From NCBI RefSeq assembly GCF_000382305.1, contig NZ_KB908026.1:55493-119492 (forward strand): a stretch of 64,000 nucleotides of DNA, written 5' to 3'. This stretch comes from Vitreoscilla stercoraria DSM 513. Lineage in GTDB: Bacteria; Pseudomonadota; Gammaproteobacteria; Burkholderiales; Neisseriaceae. Positions within the stretch are counted from its first letter, which is position 1; each line of letters opens with the position of its first letter. Shown piece by piece: positions 51,471-59,746 of this stretch. The position numbers and the translations under genes are program-made. The notes below the pieces were generated by a model. That model was not told the DNA's origin and did no database searches. It worked only from the letters and a program-made list of their open reading frames with translations.

Positions 51471-53009
51471 ATGAATTGGTCTGATGGTTATAATATTGAC
51501 GTTGAATATACATTTAAATATTTCGCTTATCTCAGTCCAGTTTATCAAAGGTTTGCCGCGTTGCTGAATGGTTATGACTTACCGCCAGCTTCGGAAGATG
51601 CTGTGCATATGGAGTTGGCGGTAGGACAAGGATTGAGTATTAATTTTCATGCGGCCTGTAATCTAGGTTCTTTTATTGGCAATGATTTTCATCCTAGTCA
51701 TGCTTTACATGCACAGCAATTGGCGGCAAGAAGTGGTTTAAAAATTGATTTGACCGATGACAGCTTTGAACAGATGCTGAATCGTCCAGATTTACCTATG
51801 TGTAATAGCATTAGCATTCATGGTGTTTGGAGTTGGATTTCTGATCAAAATCGCCTGCATATATTGAATATTATCAAGCGTTGTCTTAAGCCCGGAGGTG
51901 TGGTTTATAACAGCTACAATATCAATGCAGGGTCTATGATTTGGAAGCCGTGGCGAGACATGATGAAGCGTTTTTATGATTGTCAAAAAGGCAGTGAAAT
52001 CGATCGTTTTGAGGCAACCATTCAATATTTTAAAGAGATATTTGATAAAAATCCTCATATCATGCAAGACAATCTGGCTTTACAAAATAAGTGGAATCAT
52101 ATGACGAGCGTTAGTCAAGACCCGCATTATTTGTTACAAGAGTATTTTAATGAGCATTGGGATAGTTGTGATACATCTGAAATGGCAGCCTATTTTGAAG
52201 AAGCGAAATTAACACTCATAGGTCCTGCAAATTGTGGGCATGTTTGGAAATTTTTGGAGTTTTCAGGTGATACATTACAGTTCATGCTCAATCAGACCAG
52301 TCCTTTATTGTATAGCTCTTGGCGTGATTTGTTGTTACGTACTTCATTTCGAAGTGATTTGTATGTCAAAGGTGGTCAATTTTTATCCGAGCAGGCTATT
52401 TTTGCAAAGTTGAATTGTTATCGCTTTGTGCTGACGGTACCTGCTAAGGAGCTTAAAAATAATATATTTCAGTCTGATTATGAATATGATGAAGAGGTAT
52501 TCAAGGCTTTGCAAGAGACTTTTTCAGCTCAAGATTATGAGCCTAAAACATTTTTACAATTGTATGAATCGGTCAAAGCATTGGGCAGCAGTCAGACGGA
52601 TTTATTGATATTTTTAGTATCTAAAATGCAGGTAGGTCAAGTGCAAGTTTGCGCATCAAAAGTGAATCAGACATTGTTTGTGCAATCACAAGCATTAAAT
52701 AAAGTTTTATTAGAATCAGATGATTATCAATTTAAAACAGATACTTTAGTCTCCCCAGTCACAGGACAAGGTGTTTTGGTTGATTGGAGTCATAGAGTGG
52801 TATTGCAGCTTTGGTTAGAAGACATTCATATGGCTGATGACGTTGTTTTGACTCGGTTCATAGCGCAATTACGCCGAAATAAAAAGCAATTTTTCAATCT
52901 TGATAAAACCATATTGTCACGAGAAGATGAGAAAACTTTTTTCTTGGAACATATTTTACCTTCCGCTAAATCGTATGTGCCCATTTGGCGACAATTGGGT
53001 TTGCTGTAA
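51471..53009 (+). CDS. Class I SAM methyltransferase with methyltransferase-regulatory domain (copy 2)
   Basis: A 512-aa paralogue of the gene before it, with the same start (NWSDGYNIDVEYTFKYF), SAM motif ELAVGQG in place of ELGFGQG, ISIHGVWSWI, SWRDLLLRTSFRSDLYVKGG (nearly identical to copy 1) and the end YVPIWRQLGLL. The A-V change in motif I could weaken SAM binding. The 37-nt gap and the single terminator after it suggest one operon. The duplication appears old: similar throughout but clearly diverged. AAGGGA lies before the ATG; a GTG one codon earlier is possible. Confidence 0.85.
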   Translation: MNWSDGYNIDVEYTFKYFAYLSPVYQRFAALLNGYDLPPASEDAVHMELAVGQGLSINFHAACNLGSFIGNDFHPSHALHAQQLAARSGLKIDLTDDSFEQMLNRPDLPMCNSISIHGVWSWISDQNRLHILNIIKRCLKPGGVVYNSYNINAGSMIWKPWRDMMKRFYDCQKGSEIDRFEATIQYFKEIFDKNPHIMQDNLALQNKWNHMTSVSQDPHYLLQEYFNEHWDSCDTSEMAAYFEEAKLTLIGPANCGHVWKFLEFSGDTLQFMLNQTSPLLYSSWRDLLLRTSFRSDLYVKGGQFLSEQAIFAKLNCYRFVLTVPAKELKNNIFQSDYEYDEEVFKALQETFSAQDYEPKTFLQLYESVKALGSSQTDLLIFLVSKMQVGQVQVCASKVNQTLFVQSQALNKVLLESDDYQFKTDTLVSPVTGQGVLVDWSHRVVLQLWLEDIHMADDVVLTRFIAQLRRNKKQFFNLDKTILSREDEKTFFLEHILPSAKSYVPIWRQLGLL

Positions 53010-53029
53010 AGTGTGCTGGTTTAAAAAAC

Positions 53030-53057
53030 AAAAACCTCCTTATCGGGAGGTTTTTTT
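53030..53057 (+). terminator. Intrinsic terminator after the methyltransferase pair (non-DUS)
   Basis: AAAAACCTCC (53030-53039) / GGAGGTTTTT (53046-53055) with a T7 run. Confidence 0.88.
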
Positions 53058-53173
53058 GCTCAAATATCGCGTTTATGCCCAATTTGTTTATTAATGCAAT
53101 ATGATTGATAATCAAGATGTTAACCTATTCCTTCATGGCGATTATGCTGCTTGATGATAGGTTTTCCACAGAC

Positions 53174-53394
53174 TTATCCACAGATTTTGATGGCATGCAC
53201 ATCACAATAAGTGTCCTGTAAATGTATTAAGAGGCATTGCGTGTTTGTGGATAAGTTTGTGGATAATATTTGTCAGCCACATTTTTATGTGAGCGCAAGC
53301 GGCTTTTGAAAGAGTTGGCACCCAATTGTTGTAGCATCGGATTATTCGGGTCAGCCTCAGGTCCAAGAGCCAATTGCTTTAACTCTGTGGATAA
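53174..53394. repeat. Rightmost group of DnaA-box 9-mers
   Basis: TTATCCACA (53174-53182) and TGTGGATAA at 53246-53254, 53258-53266 and 53386-53394. The last three lie in the 3' end of the oxygenase gene. I saw none from here to 64 kb. Confidence 0.65.
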
Positions 53395-54264
53395 GTTGAG
53401 TAAAGTCACATGGCTGTTCAGATTTGGTGCCAAGAAGTAAGCAATGGAATAACGGTCTTGCTGTCCTTGTGGCGTGATTACGCGATGTACATTTGCACGC
53501 AAATAGCCATTGGTTGCCAATTCTAAAATCTCACCAATATTAATCACAAAAGCGTCCTGTAAAGGTGGAACATCTATCCAACCTTCATCGGTTTGCACTT
53601 GTAAGCCACCGACTTCATCTTGTAGCAACAAGGTTAAAATATCAGTATCTTTGTGCGCCCCAACGCCTTGCGCATCGGCTTGTGCAGCAGAAGCAGGGTA
53701 ACGCACCAATTTCAATAAATGCACAGCAGGATCGGCAATCAAATCATCCAAAGCGTTTTCAGGCTGCCCCAACGCCACCAAAAATGCCCGTAGCAACTTG
53801 ATGGCTACTTGGCGCAAAGTGTGTTGATAATCCAAAACCGTTGATTTGAATTCAGGCAAAGCGGTTGCATCTGGCCACAAATTGGGTCCTTGTAAATGTA
53901 ACCATGGTTTGTCTTCTGGAATATGTTCCCAAACTGGCAATTCTGCCCCTAAATCAATTTGTTCGCGATGATCGGGTTGATTGCGGGTGATTTCTTCTTT
54001 GCTGCCGGTATAACCTCGAAATTGCGGTGAATGTACCATGTTCAAGCGATTTTTTTGTGCTTGTGGCAAGTCGAAAAAAGCCCGAGCTTGTTGTTCCATT
54101 TGACGGATTTGGGCAAGATTAACACCATGACCGACCAAATAAAAAAAGCCGATATTTCTGGCAGTTTGGCGCAATTCGGTATAAAAAGCCGCACGTTCTT
54201 CAGGATGATCCACTTTACTTAAATCTATAACAGGTAGTGTATTTTTCATGGTGACAGTCTTCAT
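53227..54264 (-). CDS. 2-oxoglutarate/Fe(II)-dependent dioxygenase, isopenicillin N synthase family
   Basis: A 345-aa non-haem iron enzyme. The N-terminal DIOX_N domain has LPVIDLSKVDHPEERAAFYTELRQTARNIGFFYLVGHGV. Iron ligands are the His-x-Asp of GAHKDTDILTLLLQD and the His of RANVHRVITP; the oxoglutarate Arg-x-Ser is in DRYSIAYFLAP. Substrate unknown. Several in-frame starts exist (54267 TTG, 54264 ATG, 54249 ATG) and none has a good ribosome binding site. A full DUS (53549-53563) encodes PLQDAF. Confidence 0.88.
   Translation of the reverse strand: MKTVTMKNTLPVIDLSKVDHPEERAAFYTELRQTARNIGFFYLVGHGVNLAQIRQMEQQARAFFDLPQAQKNRLNMVHSPQFRGYTGSKEEITRNQPDHREQIDLGAELPVWEHIPEDKPWLHLQGPNLWPDATALPEFKSTVLDYQHTLRQVAIKLLRAFLVALGQPENALDDLIADPAVHLLKLVRYPASAAQADAQGVGAHKDTDILTLLLQDEVGGLQVQTDEGWIDVPPLQDAFVINIGEILELATNGYLRANVHRVITPQGQQDRYSIAYFLAPNLNSHVTLLNLSTELKQLALGPEADPNNPMLQQLGANSFKSRLRSHKNVADKYYPQTYPQTRNAS
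53549..53563 (+). repeat. Intragenic DUS in the dioxygenase gene
   Basis: AAAGCGTCCTGTAAA, read on the minus strand within PPLQDAFV. Confidence 0.85.
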
Positions 54265-54381
54265 CAATTCAGGTAAGTTTCAAGTGTGTTTTAGTATAGC
54301 TTTACTTTGAGCAAGGCGACAAAGAACCCATGTTCATATGAAAATAACTACATCTTTTGTGATTGATTAGAAGGAAGAGAA

Positions 54382-55851
54382 ATGACCACTCAAGCATACG
54401 CAGATATCAACCAACAATATATCAATGGCCAATGGCGTGATGGTGCATCTGCAAGCCGTGCCGATAACACCAATCCGTACACACAAGAAGTGATTAACAC
54501 CATTCAATTGGCGAACCAAGAGGATGTGAATGATGCTTACCAAGCGGCCAAAAATGCTCAAAAAGCTTGGGAACAAACCTTGCACAATGAACGCACCGCT
54601 TTGGTGAATCGCGTGGGTCAAATTTTGCAAGAACGTGCTGGCGAAATCATCGATTGGATTATTCGTGAATCGGGCAGTACTCGTTTGAAAGCGATGATTG
54701 AATTGGGTGCGGCGCAAGGCATTACAGCGGAAGCAGCGACCTTTCCTACTCGTATGGTGGGTGAATTGTTACCTTCTAATATTCCCAATCAAGACAGTCG
54801 TTATTACCGCCAAGCTTTGGGTGTGGTCGCTGTGATTAGCCCATGGAATTTCCCATTTCATTTGAGCATGCGCTCGGTGATTACAGCGATTGCTTGTGGC
54901 AACAGCGTGGTATTGAAGCCTGCGAGCGACACACCAGTGACAGGTGGTTTGTTGCTTGCGAAAATTTTTGAAGAAGCGGGTTTGCCGGCAGGCGTTTTGA
55001 ACGTGGTGGTGGGTTCAGGTCGTGAAATTGGCGATTATTTTGTAGAGCACAAAACACCAAGCATGGTTTCGTTCACCGGCTCGACCGATGTGGGTAAACG
55101 TGTGGGCGCGTTGGCAGTAGGTGGTCGCTATATCAAGCGTGTGGCTTTGGAATTGGGTGGTAATGCGCCGTTGGTGGTGTTGGATGATGCCGATATCAAG
55201 CAAGCGGTAGACATCGCAGTGATGGGTCGCTTCTTACACCAAGGTCAAATTTGCATGAGCACCAACCGTGTGATTGTGGACGAAAAAATCCACGATGAAT
55301 TTGTGGCAGCATTGATTGAAAAAGTGAAAACCATTCGTTATGGTAATCCTGACAGCATGGAAACGTTTGTTGGTCCTATCATCAACCAATCACAATTGGA
55401 CAGCTTGAAAAACATCATCGCCAAAGCACATGCGCAAGGTGCGCAATTGGTGGTCGGTGGTGAGATTGAAAACAATGTGTTGCCGCCACACGTATTCATC
55501 AATGTGGATCCTCAATCGGATTTGGCCAAAGAAGAAAGCTTCGGTCCTGTTTTACCTGTCATCAAAGCGCGTGACGAAGCGCATGCTTTGGAATTGGCGA
55601 ATGACACCGAATACGGTTTGTCCAGTGCGGTTGTGACCAGCAATCACGAACGCGGTGTACAGTTTGCTTTGGGCATCGAAGCGGGTATGACGCATGTGAA
55701 TGATATTTCTGTCGATGACCAAGCACATGCACCATTCGGTGGTGAGAAAAACTCAGGTTTGGGGCGCTTTAACGGTCATTGGATTTTGGATGAATTCACT
55801 CGCACGCATTGGGTGACTGTTCAAACCCAACCACGTCCTTACCCAATTTAA
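54382..55851 (+). CDS. NAD(P)-dependent aldehyde dehydrogenase
   Basis: A 489-aa ALDH: VISPWNFPFHLSMRS, VLKPASDTPVTGG, FTGSTDVGKR (coenzyme), ALELGGNAP (general-base Glu) and HQGQICMSTNR (catalytic Cys). The end PFGGEKNSGLGRFNGHWILDEFTRTHWVTVQ is close to the benzaldehyde/vanillin dehydrogenase subgroup. The natural substrate is not determinable. It lies about 130 bp upstream of a FAD-dependent amine-oxidase-like gene, suggesting an oxidation pair. AAGGAAGAGA precedes the ATG. Confidence 0.92.
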   Translation: MTTQAYADINQQYINGQWRDGASASRADNTNPYTQEVINTIQLANQEDVNDAYQAAKNAQKAWEQTLHNERTALVNRVGQILQERAGEIIDWIIRESGSTRLKAMIELGAAQGITAEAATFPTRMVGELLPSNIPNQDSRYYRQALGVVAVISPWNFPFHLSMRSVITAIACGNSVVLKPASDTPVTGGLLLAKIFEEAGLPAGVLNVVVGSGREIGDYFVEHKTPSMVSFTGSTDVGKRVGALAVGGRYIKRVALELGGNAPLVVLDDADIKQAVDIAVMGRFLHQGQICMSTNRVIVDEKIHDEFVAALIEKVKTIRYGNPDSMETFVGPIINQSQLDSLKNIIAKAHAQGAQLVVGGEIENNVLPPHVFINVDPQSDLAKEESFGPVLPVIKARDEAHALELANDTEYGLSSAVVTSNHERGVQFALGIEAGMTHVNDISVDDQAHAPFGGEKNSGLGRFNGHWILDEFTRTHWVTVQTQPRPYPI

Positions 55852-55891
55852 GCGTTTTATTTTTCATTTATTAGAGATGAAATGATGTTTC

Positions 55892-55922
55892 AAGCGGCCT
55901 GTAAAGTTTACAGGACGCTTTT
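55892..55922 (+). terminator. Hybrid DUS-pair hairpin (GCGGCC arm against GCGTCC arm)
   Basis: AAGCGGCCTGTAAA (55892-55905) faces TTTACAGGACGCTT (55907-55920), leaving one G/A mismatch, and runs into T6. It is the only hairpin seen that mixes the two DUS sub-dialects. Confidence 0.8.
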
Positions 55923-55978
55923 TTAATGACTGCCATTGTCATAATATGATTGTTTGCCATGGCTATGAAATGGAATTC

Positions 55979-57367
55979 ATGAAAAATCATGCACAAAATT
56001 TGTCGTTTTGGATGCAATCTTTGCCTGCAAACATGTTGGAATTTCCGCAGCCAATTTTGCAAAGTGAATATGATGTGGCGATTGTGGGCGCAGGTTTTTC
56101 GGGCTTGTGGTTGGCTTATTATTTGAAGCAAGCACAGCCTGAATGGAAGATTGCCATTTTTGAGGCCAAGCACATTGGTTATGGTGCTTCAGGCCGCAAT
56201 GGTGGTTGGTTATCGACCAATATTCCGATTGTGATTGGCAATTTGCTTAAAAATCCCCGTTGGGCAAAGCAAGATGTGGTGCATTTGCAGCGACAGATTA
56301 TTGATACCATTGCCGAAGTGGCCAATGTGTGTGAGCGTGAGCAAATAGATTGCGATTTGCATCAAGGCGGTTTGATGTTCATTGCCACCAGCGATGCGCA
56401 AGCATCACGTTTGCAAGACTATCATGCTGAAGAATTGGCACATGGATTTTTGCCGCATGAAATCCAATGGCTCGGTGCTGATGCAGCCAAGCAACATATC
56501 AATATAGACATCATGCAAGCGGCAACGCATTACCAATATGGCGCACGCATTCATCCTGCCAAATTGGTGTTGGGTTTGGCGCGCAAAGTCATCGCTTTGG
56601 GTGTAGATATTTTTGAAAACACGCCTGTGCAAAACTTGAGCACTCATACTGTGTATTTGTCGCATCAAGCTGTCAAAGGCCAACATATCATTGCTTGTAC
56701 CGAAGGCTATACCGATCAATTGTTACAGGACGGTAAAGTCATTCCGGTGAATTCTTCTATCATCATGACACAAGTGTTGCCTGCATCGTTTTGGGAACGA
56801 GTGGGTTGGCAGAACAATGAATTGTTGGGTGATATGGCGCACGTGTATATGTATGCACAAAAAACGGCTGACTATCGGATTTTATTCGGTGGGCGTGGTG
56901 CGCCATATCAATATGGCAGCCGTGATGCGGGCGATGGTGAACTTGATCATGTCACCACGGCACAATTGTTACAGCGTTTGCGAGAATTGTTTCCACGACA
57001 AGATTTTCAAGTCGATACAGCATGGAAAGGCTCGCTTGGTGTGACGCGCGATTGGAATGCATCGGTGACTTTCGATGATAAAACAGGCTTGGGATTCATT
57101 TATGGTTTTGGTGGCAATGGCGTGGCGCCGACCCATTTGGCCGCTCGTACCATGACAGACCGAATCTTAGGCAAGCACACTGCGCTAACGACATTGCCAT
57201 GGAACGATTATGTGTGTCCGACTTGGGAGGGCGAGCCGTGGCGTTGGTTGGGAATACAATCGATGTACCAATTATTGGGTTTGGCTGACCAAGTGGAAAA
57301 CCGTTTACAGCTGAAAAAATCGGTGTTTTTTGCCAATACGGCATATCAAATTTGTGGTTTAGAATGA
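55979..57367 (+). CDS. FAD-dependent amino-acid/amine oxidoreductase (DAO family)
   Basis: A 462-aa flavoprotein. YDVAIVGAGFSGLWLAYYLKQ (48-ish) is the FAD Rossmann loop. GYGASGRNGGWLS is the DAO/PuuB-type second FAD contact. The C-terminal GFIYGFGGNGVAPTHLAARTMTDRI closes the site. It resembles gamma-glutamylputrescine oxidase-like proteins. Next to an ALDH this may be an amine-to-acid pathway (inference). I start at 55979; upstream in-frame codons include ATG 55970. A DUS-like TTACAGGACGG encodes LQDG. Confidence 0.85.
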   Translation: MKNHAQNLSFWMQSLPANMLEFPQPILQSEYDVAIVGAGFSGLWLAYYLKQAQPEWKIAIFEAKHIGYGASGRNGGWLSTNIPIVIGNLLKNPRWAKQDVVHLQRQIIDTIAEVANVCEREQIDCDLHQGGLMFIATSDAQASRLQDYHAEELAHGFLPHEIQWLGADAAKQHINIDIMQAATHYQYGARIHPAKLVLGLARKVIALGVDIFENTPVQNLSTHTVYLSHQAVKGQHIIACTEGYTDQLLQDGKVIPVNSSIIMTQVLPASFWERVGWQNNELLGDMAHVYMYAQKTADYRILFGGRGAPYQYGSRDAGDGELDHVTTAQLLQRLRELFPRQDFQVDTAWKGSLGVTRDWNASVTFDDKTGLGFIYGFGGNGVAPTHLAARTMTDRILGKHTALTTLPWNDYVCPTWEGEPWRWLGIQSMYQLLGLADQVENRLQLKKSVFFANTAYQICGLE

Positions 57368-57384
57368 AATTTGGAGAAACAATC

Positions 57385-57867
57385 ATGCAATTGCGTTTGA
57401 TAGAACAACAAGACAATGCGGCTATGGCTGCAGTGATTCGAACGGTATCAGCTGAATATGGTTTGGGTGCGGACGAGGGTTTTGCAGTTGGTGACAGTGT
57501 GTTGGATGATTTGCATGCGGTGTATTCGCAAGCGCAAGCGGCGTATTGGGTTGTGGTCGATGATAATCAACAAATCGTTGGAGGTGGTGGCGTGGCACCG
57601 CTTCGAGGCGATGATTCGATTTTGGAAATTCAAAAAATGTATTTTCTGCCGCAAACACGTGGACAAGGTTTGGCAAAACAGATTGTGCAGCACTGTTTTG
57701 AGTTGGGTCGTGCTATTGGCAAAACGCAGTTTTATTTAGAAACCACCGCCAATTTACAGGCCGCTATTGCCTTGTACGAATGTATGGGATTTGAATATGT
57801 GAATGAGCCTTTGGGCAATACGGGACACAGTGCAGCTTGTGAAATTTATATGCTTAAGACGTTGTAA
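57385..57867 (+). CDS. GNAT family N-acetyltransferase
   Basis: A 160-aa GNAT. The acetyl-CoA loop is in QTRGQGLAKQIVQHC (R/Q-x-x-G-x-G/A), with LEIQKMYFLP before it and ALYECMGFEYV after, as in YhhY- or MarR-linked acetyltransferases. The start at 57385 has TTGGAG at 8 nt and lies 17 nt after the FAD gene stop, so they may be co-transcribed. A GCGGCC-type DUS near 57757 encodes LQAA. Target unknown. Confidence 0.88.
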   Translation: MQLRLIEQQDNAAMAAVIRTVSAEYGLGADEGFAVGDSVLDDLHAVYSQAQAAYWVVVDDNQQIVGGGGVAPLRGDDSILEIQKMYFLPQTRGQGLAKQIVQHCFELGRAIGKTQFYLETTANLQAAIALYECMGFEYVNEPLGNTGHSAACEIYMLKTL

Positions 57868-57888
57868 ATATGCTTGATTAATGAAAAG

Positions 57889-57926
57889 CCAGCGTCCTGT
57901 AAACATAAACAGGACACTGGTTTTTT
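57889..57926 (+). terminator. Degenerate DUS-pair hairpin terminator
   Basis: CCAGCGTCCTGT (57889-57900) / ACAGGACACTGG (57909-57920), one C/A mismatch, T6 tail. The right arm is a mutated DUS (GGACAC). It abuts the parS palindrome. Confidence 0.75.
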
Positions 57927-57941
57927 GTTTCACGTGAAACA
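57926..57941. promoter_or_regulatory. Perfect parS (ParB) site
   Basis: TGTTTCACGTGAAACA, an exact match to the bacterial parS consensus. It sits between the terminator of the GNAT gene and the stop of the hydroxyacid dehydrogenase (1 bp away). A 15/16 copy is at 9643-9658. Confidence 0.92.
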
Positions 57942-57942
57942 T

Positions 57943-58902
57943 TTATTTTGGTAAAACTTGGTTTTGCGGTACGCCTTTGGTATGGGCATTGATGTTGTCT
58001 ATCAACATGTTAAACAAGCGCGTCATCGCTTCTTGGCTGCCCCAAGCCATGTGTGGCGTGACAATCAAATTGGGTAAACGCGTATTGACCAAAGGATTGC
58101 CATCGACAGGCGGCTCATTGGTAATCACATCAAAACCTGCACCGCCCAAACCACCATATTTCAACGCGGCAATCAACGCTTTTTCATCGACCAAACCGCC
58201 ACGTCCGACATTGATGATGACACAACCCATTTTCAATTGTTTCAACTCTTCTTCGCCCAATAAATGGTAAGTTTGCGCATTCAATGGACAATGCAAAGAA
58301 ATCACATCTGCTTGTTTTAAAGCGTCCTGAAACGGTACATAACCTTCACGGCAAATGTTCGCGTGTTTGTGTTCGCCATAAATCACCTTCATGCCAAATG
58401 CTTCGGCACGTTGTGCCAATGCCGAACCGATGCCGCCTTTGCCAAAAATCAACAAAGTTTTGCCATTGATATCATGAATCGGTGCACCAAAATGACAAAA
58501 ATACGGTGAATTTTGCCACAAACCTGCTGCCACATCACGTTGGTAAGCGGGCAATTGGCGCATCAAAGCCATCATCAACATGAAAGCATGTTCGGCAACC
58601 GTATCATTGCCATAAGCACGAATGTTGGAAACGGTGATGCCACGTTCTGATGCGGCCTGAATGTCCACATGTTCATAGCCTGTGGCGGCAATGGCAATCA
58701 TTTCCAAGTGGTTGGCAGCAGCGATGGTGTCGCGGCTGACTTTGACTTTGTTGGTGATGACAATGTGGGCATCACGGCAACGTTCTAGCGCTTGTTCATC
58801 GGTGCTGCTGTCGTATTCGGTGAGGGTGTGTTCAAAATCAAATTGCCATGGCAAAGGCATTAAAGTACCACGGTCTAAAACCACAATGTGACGACTGCTC
58901 AT
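57943..58902 (-). CDS. D-2-hydroxyacid dehydrogenase (glycerate dehydrogenase/HprA-like)
   Basis: A 319-aa NAD-dependent dehydrogenase. GKTLLIFGKGGIGSALAQRAEAFGMKVI is the Rossmann loop. Catalytic residues are Arg in INVGRGGLVDEKAL, Glu in DVITNEPP and His in PNLIVTPHMAWGS. It resembles glycerate dehydrogenase / hydroxypyruvate reductase. The start at 58902 follows AAGGAG; the frame is open 20 codons upstream. The variant DUS AAAGCGTCCTGAAA (58317-58330) encodes FQDA. Substrate is an inference. Confidence 0.88.
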   Translation of the reverse strand: MSSRHIVVLDRGTLMPLPWQFDFEHTLTEYDSSTDEQALERCRDAHIVITNKVKVSRDTIAAANHLEMIAIAATGYEHVDIQAASERGITVSNIRAYGNDTVAEHAFMLMMALMRQLPAYQRDVAAGLWQNSPYFCHFGAPIHDINGKTLLIFGKGGIGSALAQRAEAFGMKVIYGEHKHANICREGYVPFQDALKQADVISLHCPLNAQTYHLLGEEELKQLKMGCVIINVGRGGLVDEKALIAALKYGGLGGAGFDVITNEPPVDGNPLVNTRLPNLIVTPHMAWGSQEAMTRLFNMLIDNINAHTKGVPQNQVLPK

Positions 58903-59023
58903 ATCGCTCCTTGTATCTTTATAGTTAAAATTAATCGAATTTTGAAAATTAATATTAGTCAAATCTAAGTGATATGAATTATCATTTAACTACTTCCTTA
59001 ACCGACAACTCTAGGAAAAACAA

Positions 59024-59347
59024 ATGACTAAAACCCTTACCTTTGCCATTTTGCATTTTACTGTCGCGTTCAGCGTGGCTTATCTGTTGACTGGCAGCAT
59101 CGCCATTTCAAGTACCGTAGCATTGGTAGAGCCTATTGTGAATACAGTGGCATTCTTTTTCCATGAAAAAGCATGGCAGCGTTTTGAAAGCAAGCGCCGT
59201 TTGAAACAAGATATGGCGCAACAACACACAGACCATCAAACAGCGGCCACTTGTTGTGTTCATCATCAATTGTTTGTAGGAGCACAAGAAGCGGGTGAGG
59301 CGGTGAAAAATAATACTCCCAACCCCATGCCTGCAAAAATTGTGTGA
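59024..59347 (+). CDS. DUF2061 membrane protein
   Basis: A 107-aa protein. Two helices in LTFAILHFTVAFSVAYLLTGSIAISSTVALVEPIVNTVAFFFHEKAW are the full DUF2061 signature (His in ILHF; LVEP-x-VNT and FHEK). A hydrophilic, Gln/His-rich tail of about 50 residues follows, longer than typical. Function unknown. The C terminus overlaps the leader of the next gene. Confidence 0.85.
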   Translation: MTKTLTFAILHFTVAFSVAYLLTGSIAISSTVALVEPIVNTVAFFFHEKAWQRFESKRRLKQDMAQQHTDHQTAATCCVHHQLFVGAQEAGEAVKNNTPNPMPAKIV

Positions 59348-59381
59348 TACAGTAAACTCTTTTGAGTTTGGGAGTGAACAC

Positions 59382-59705
59382 ATGGGTTTGCAAATCGAAG
59401 ATGTGTTGATAGGCGAAGGTACGGAAGCTGTTGCAGGTAAAGAAATTACTGTGCATTACACAGGTTATTTGACTGATGGTAGCAAATTCGATTCTAGCGT
59501 AGACAGAAAACAACCTTTAAGCATAGTTTTGGGTGTCGGCCAAGTCATTAAGGGTTGGGATCAAGGCATCGTGGGTATGAAAGTTGGCGGCAAGCGCACT
59601 CTGACCATTCCACCTGAATTAGGCTATGGTAGTCGTGCAGTGGGTGGTGTTATTCCTGCCAATGCCACTTTGGTATTTGAAGTGGAATTATTGAAAGTAT
59701 ATTAG
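59382..59705 (+). CDS. FKBP-type peptidyl-prolyl cis-trans isomerase
   Basis: A 107-aa single FKBP domain: VHYTGYLTDGSKFDSSVDRKQPLSIVLGVGQVIKGWDQGIVGMKVGGKRTLTIPPELGYG and IPANATLVFEVELL, with the Tyr, Asp, Phe, Trp and Ile/Val of the active pocket. It accelerates prolyl isomerisation. No signal peptide, so cytoplasmic. The start at 59382 has GGGAG at 7 nt. Confidence 0.94.
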   Translation: MGLQIEDVLIGEGTEAVAGKEITVHYTGYLTDGSKFDSSVDRKQPLSIVLGVGQVIKGWDQGIVGMKVGGKRTLTIPPELGYGSRAVGGVIPANATLVFEVELLKVY

Positions 59706-59746
59706 GACGTGTCCTCATTCTGAGGCGCATTCAATGAACATACGTG

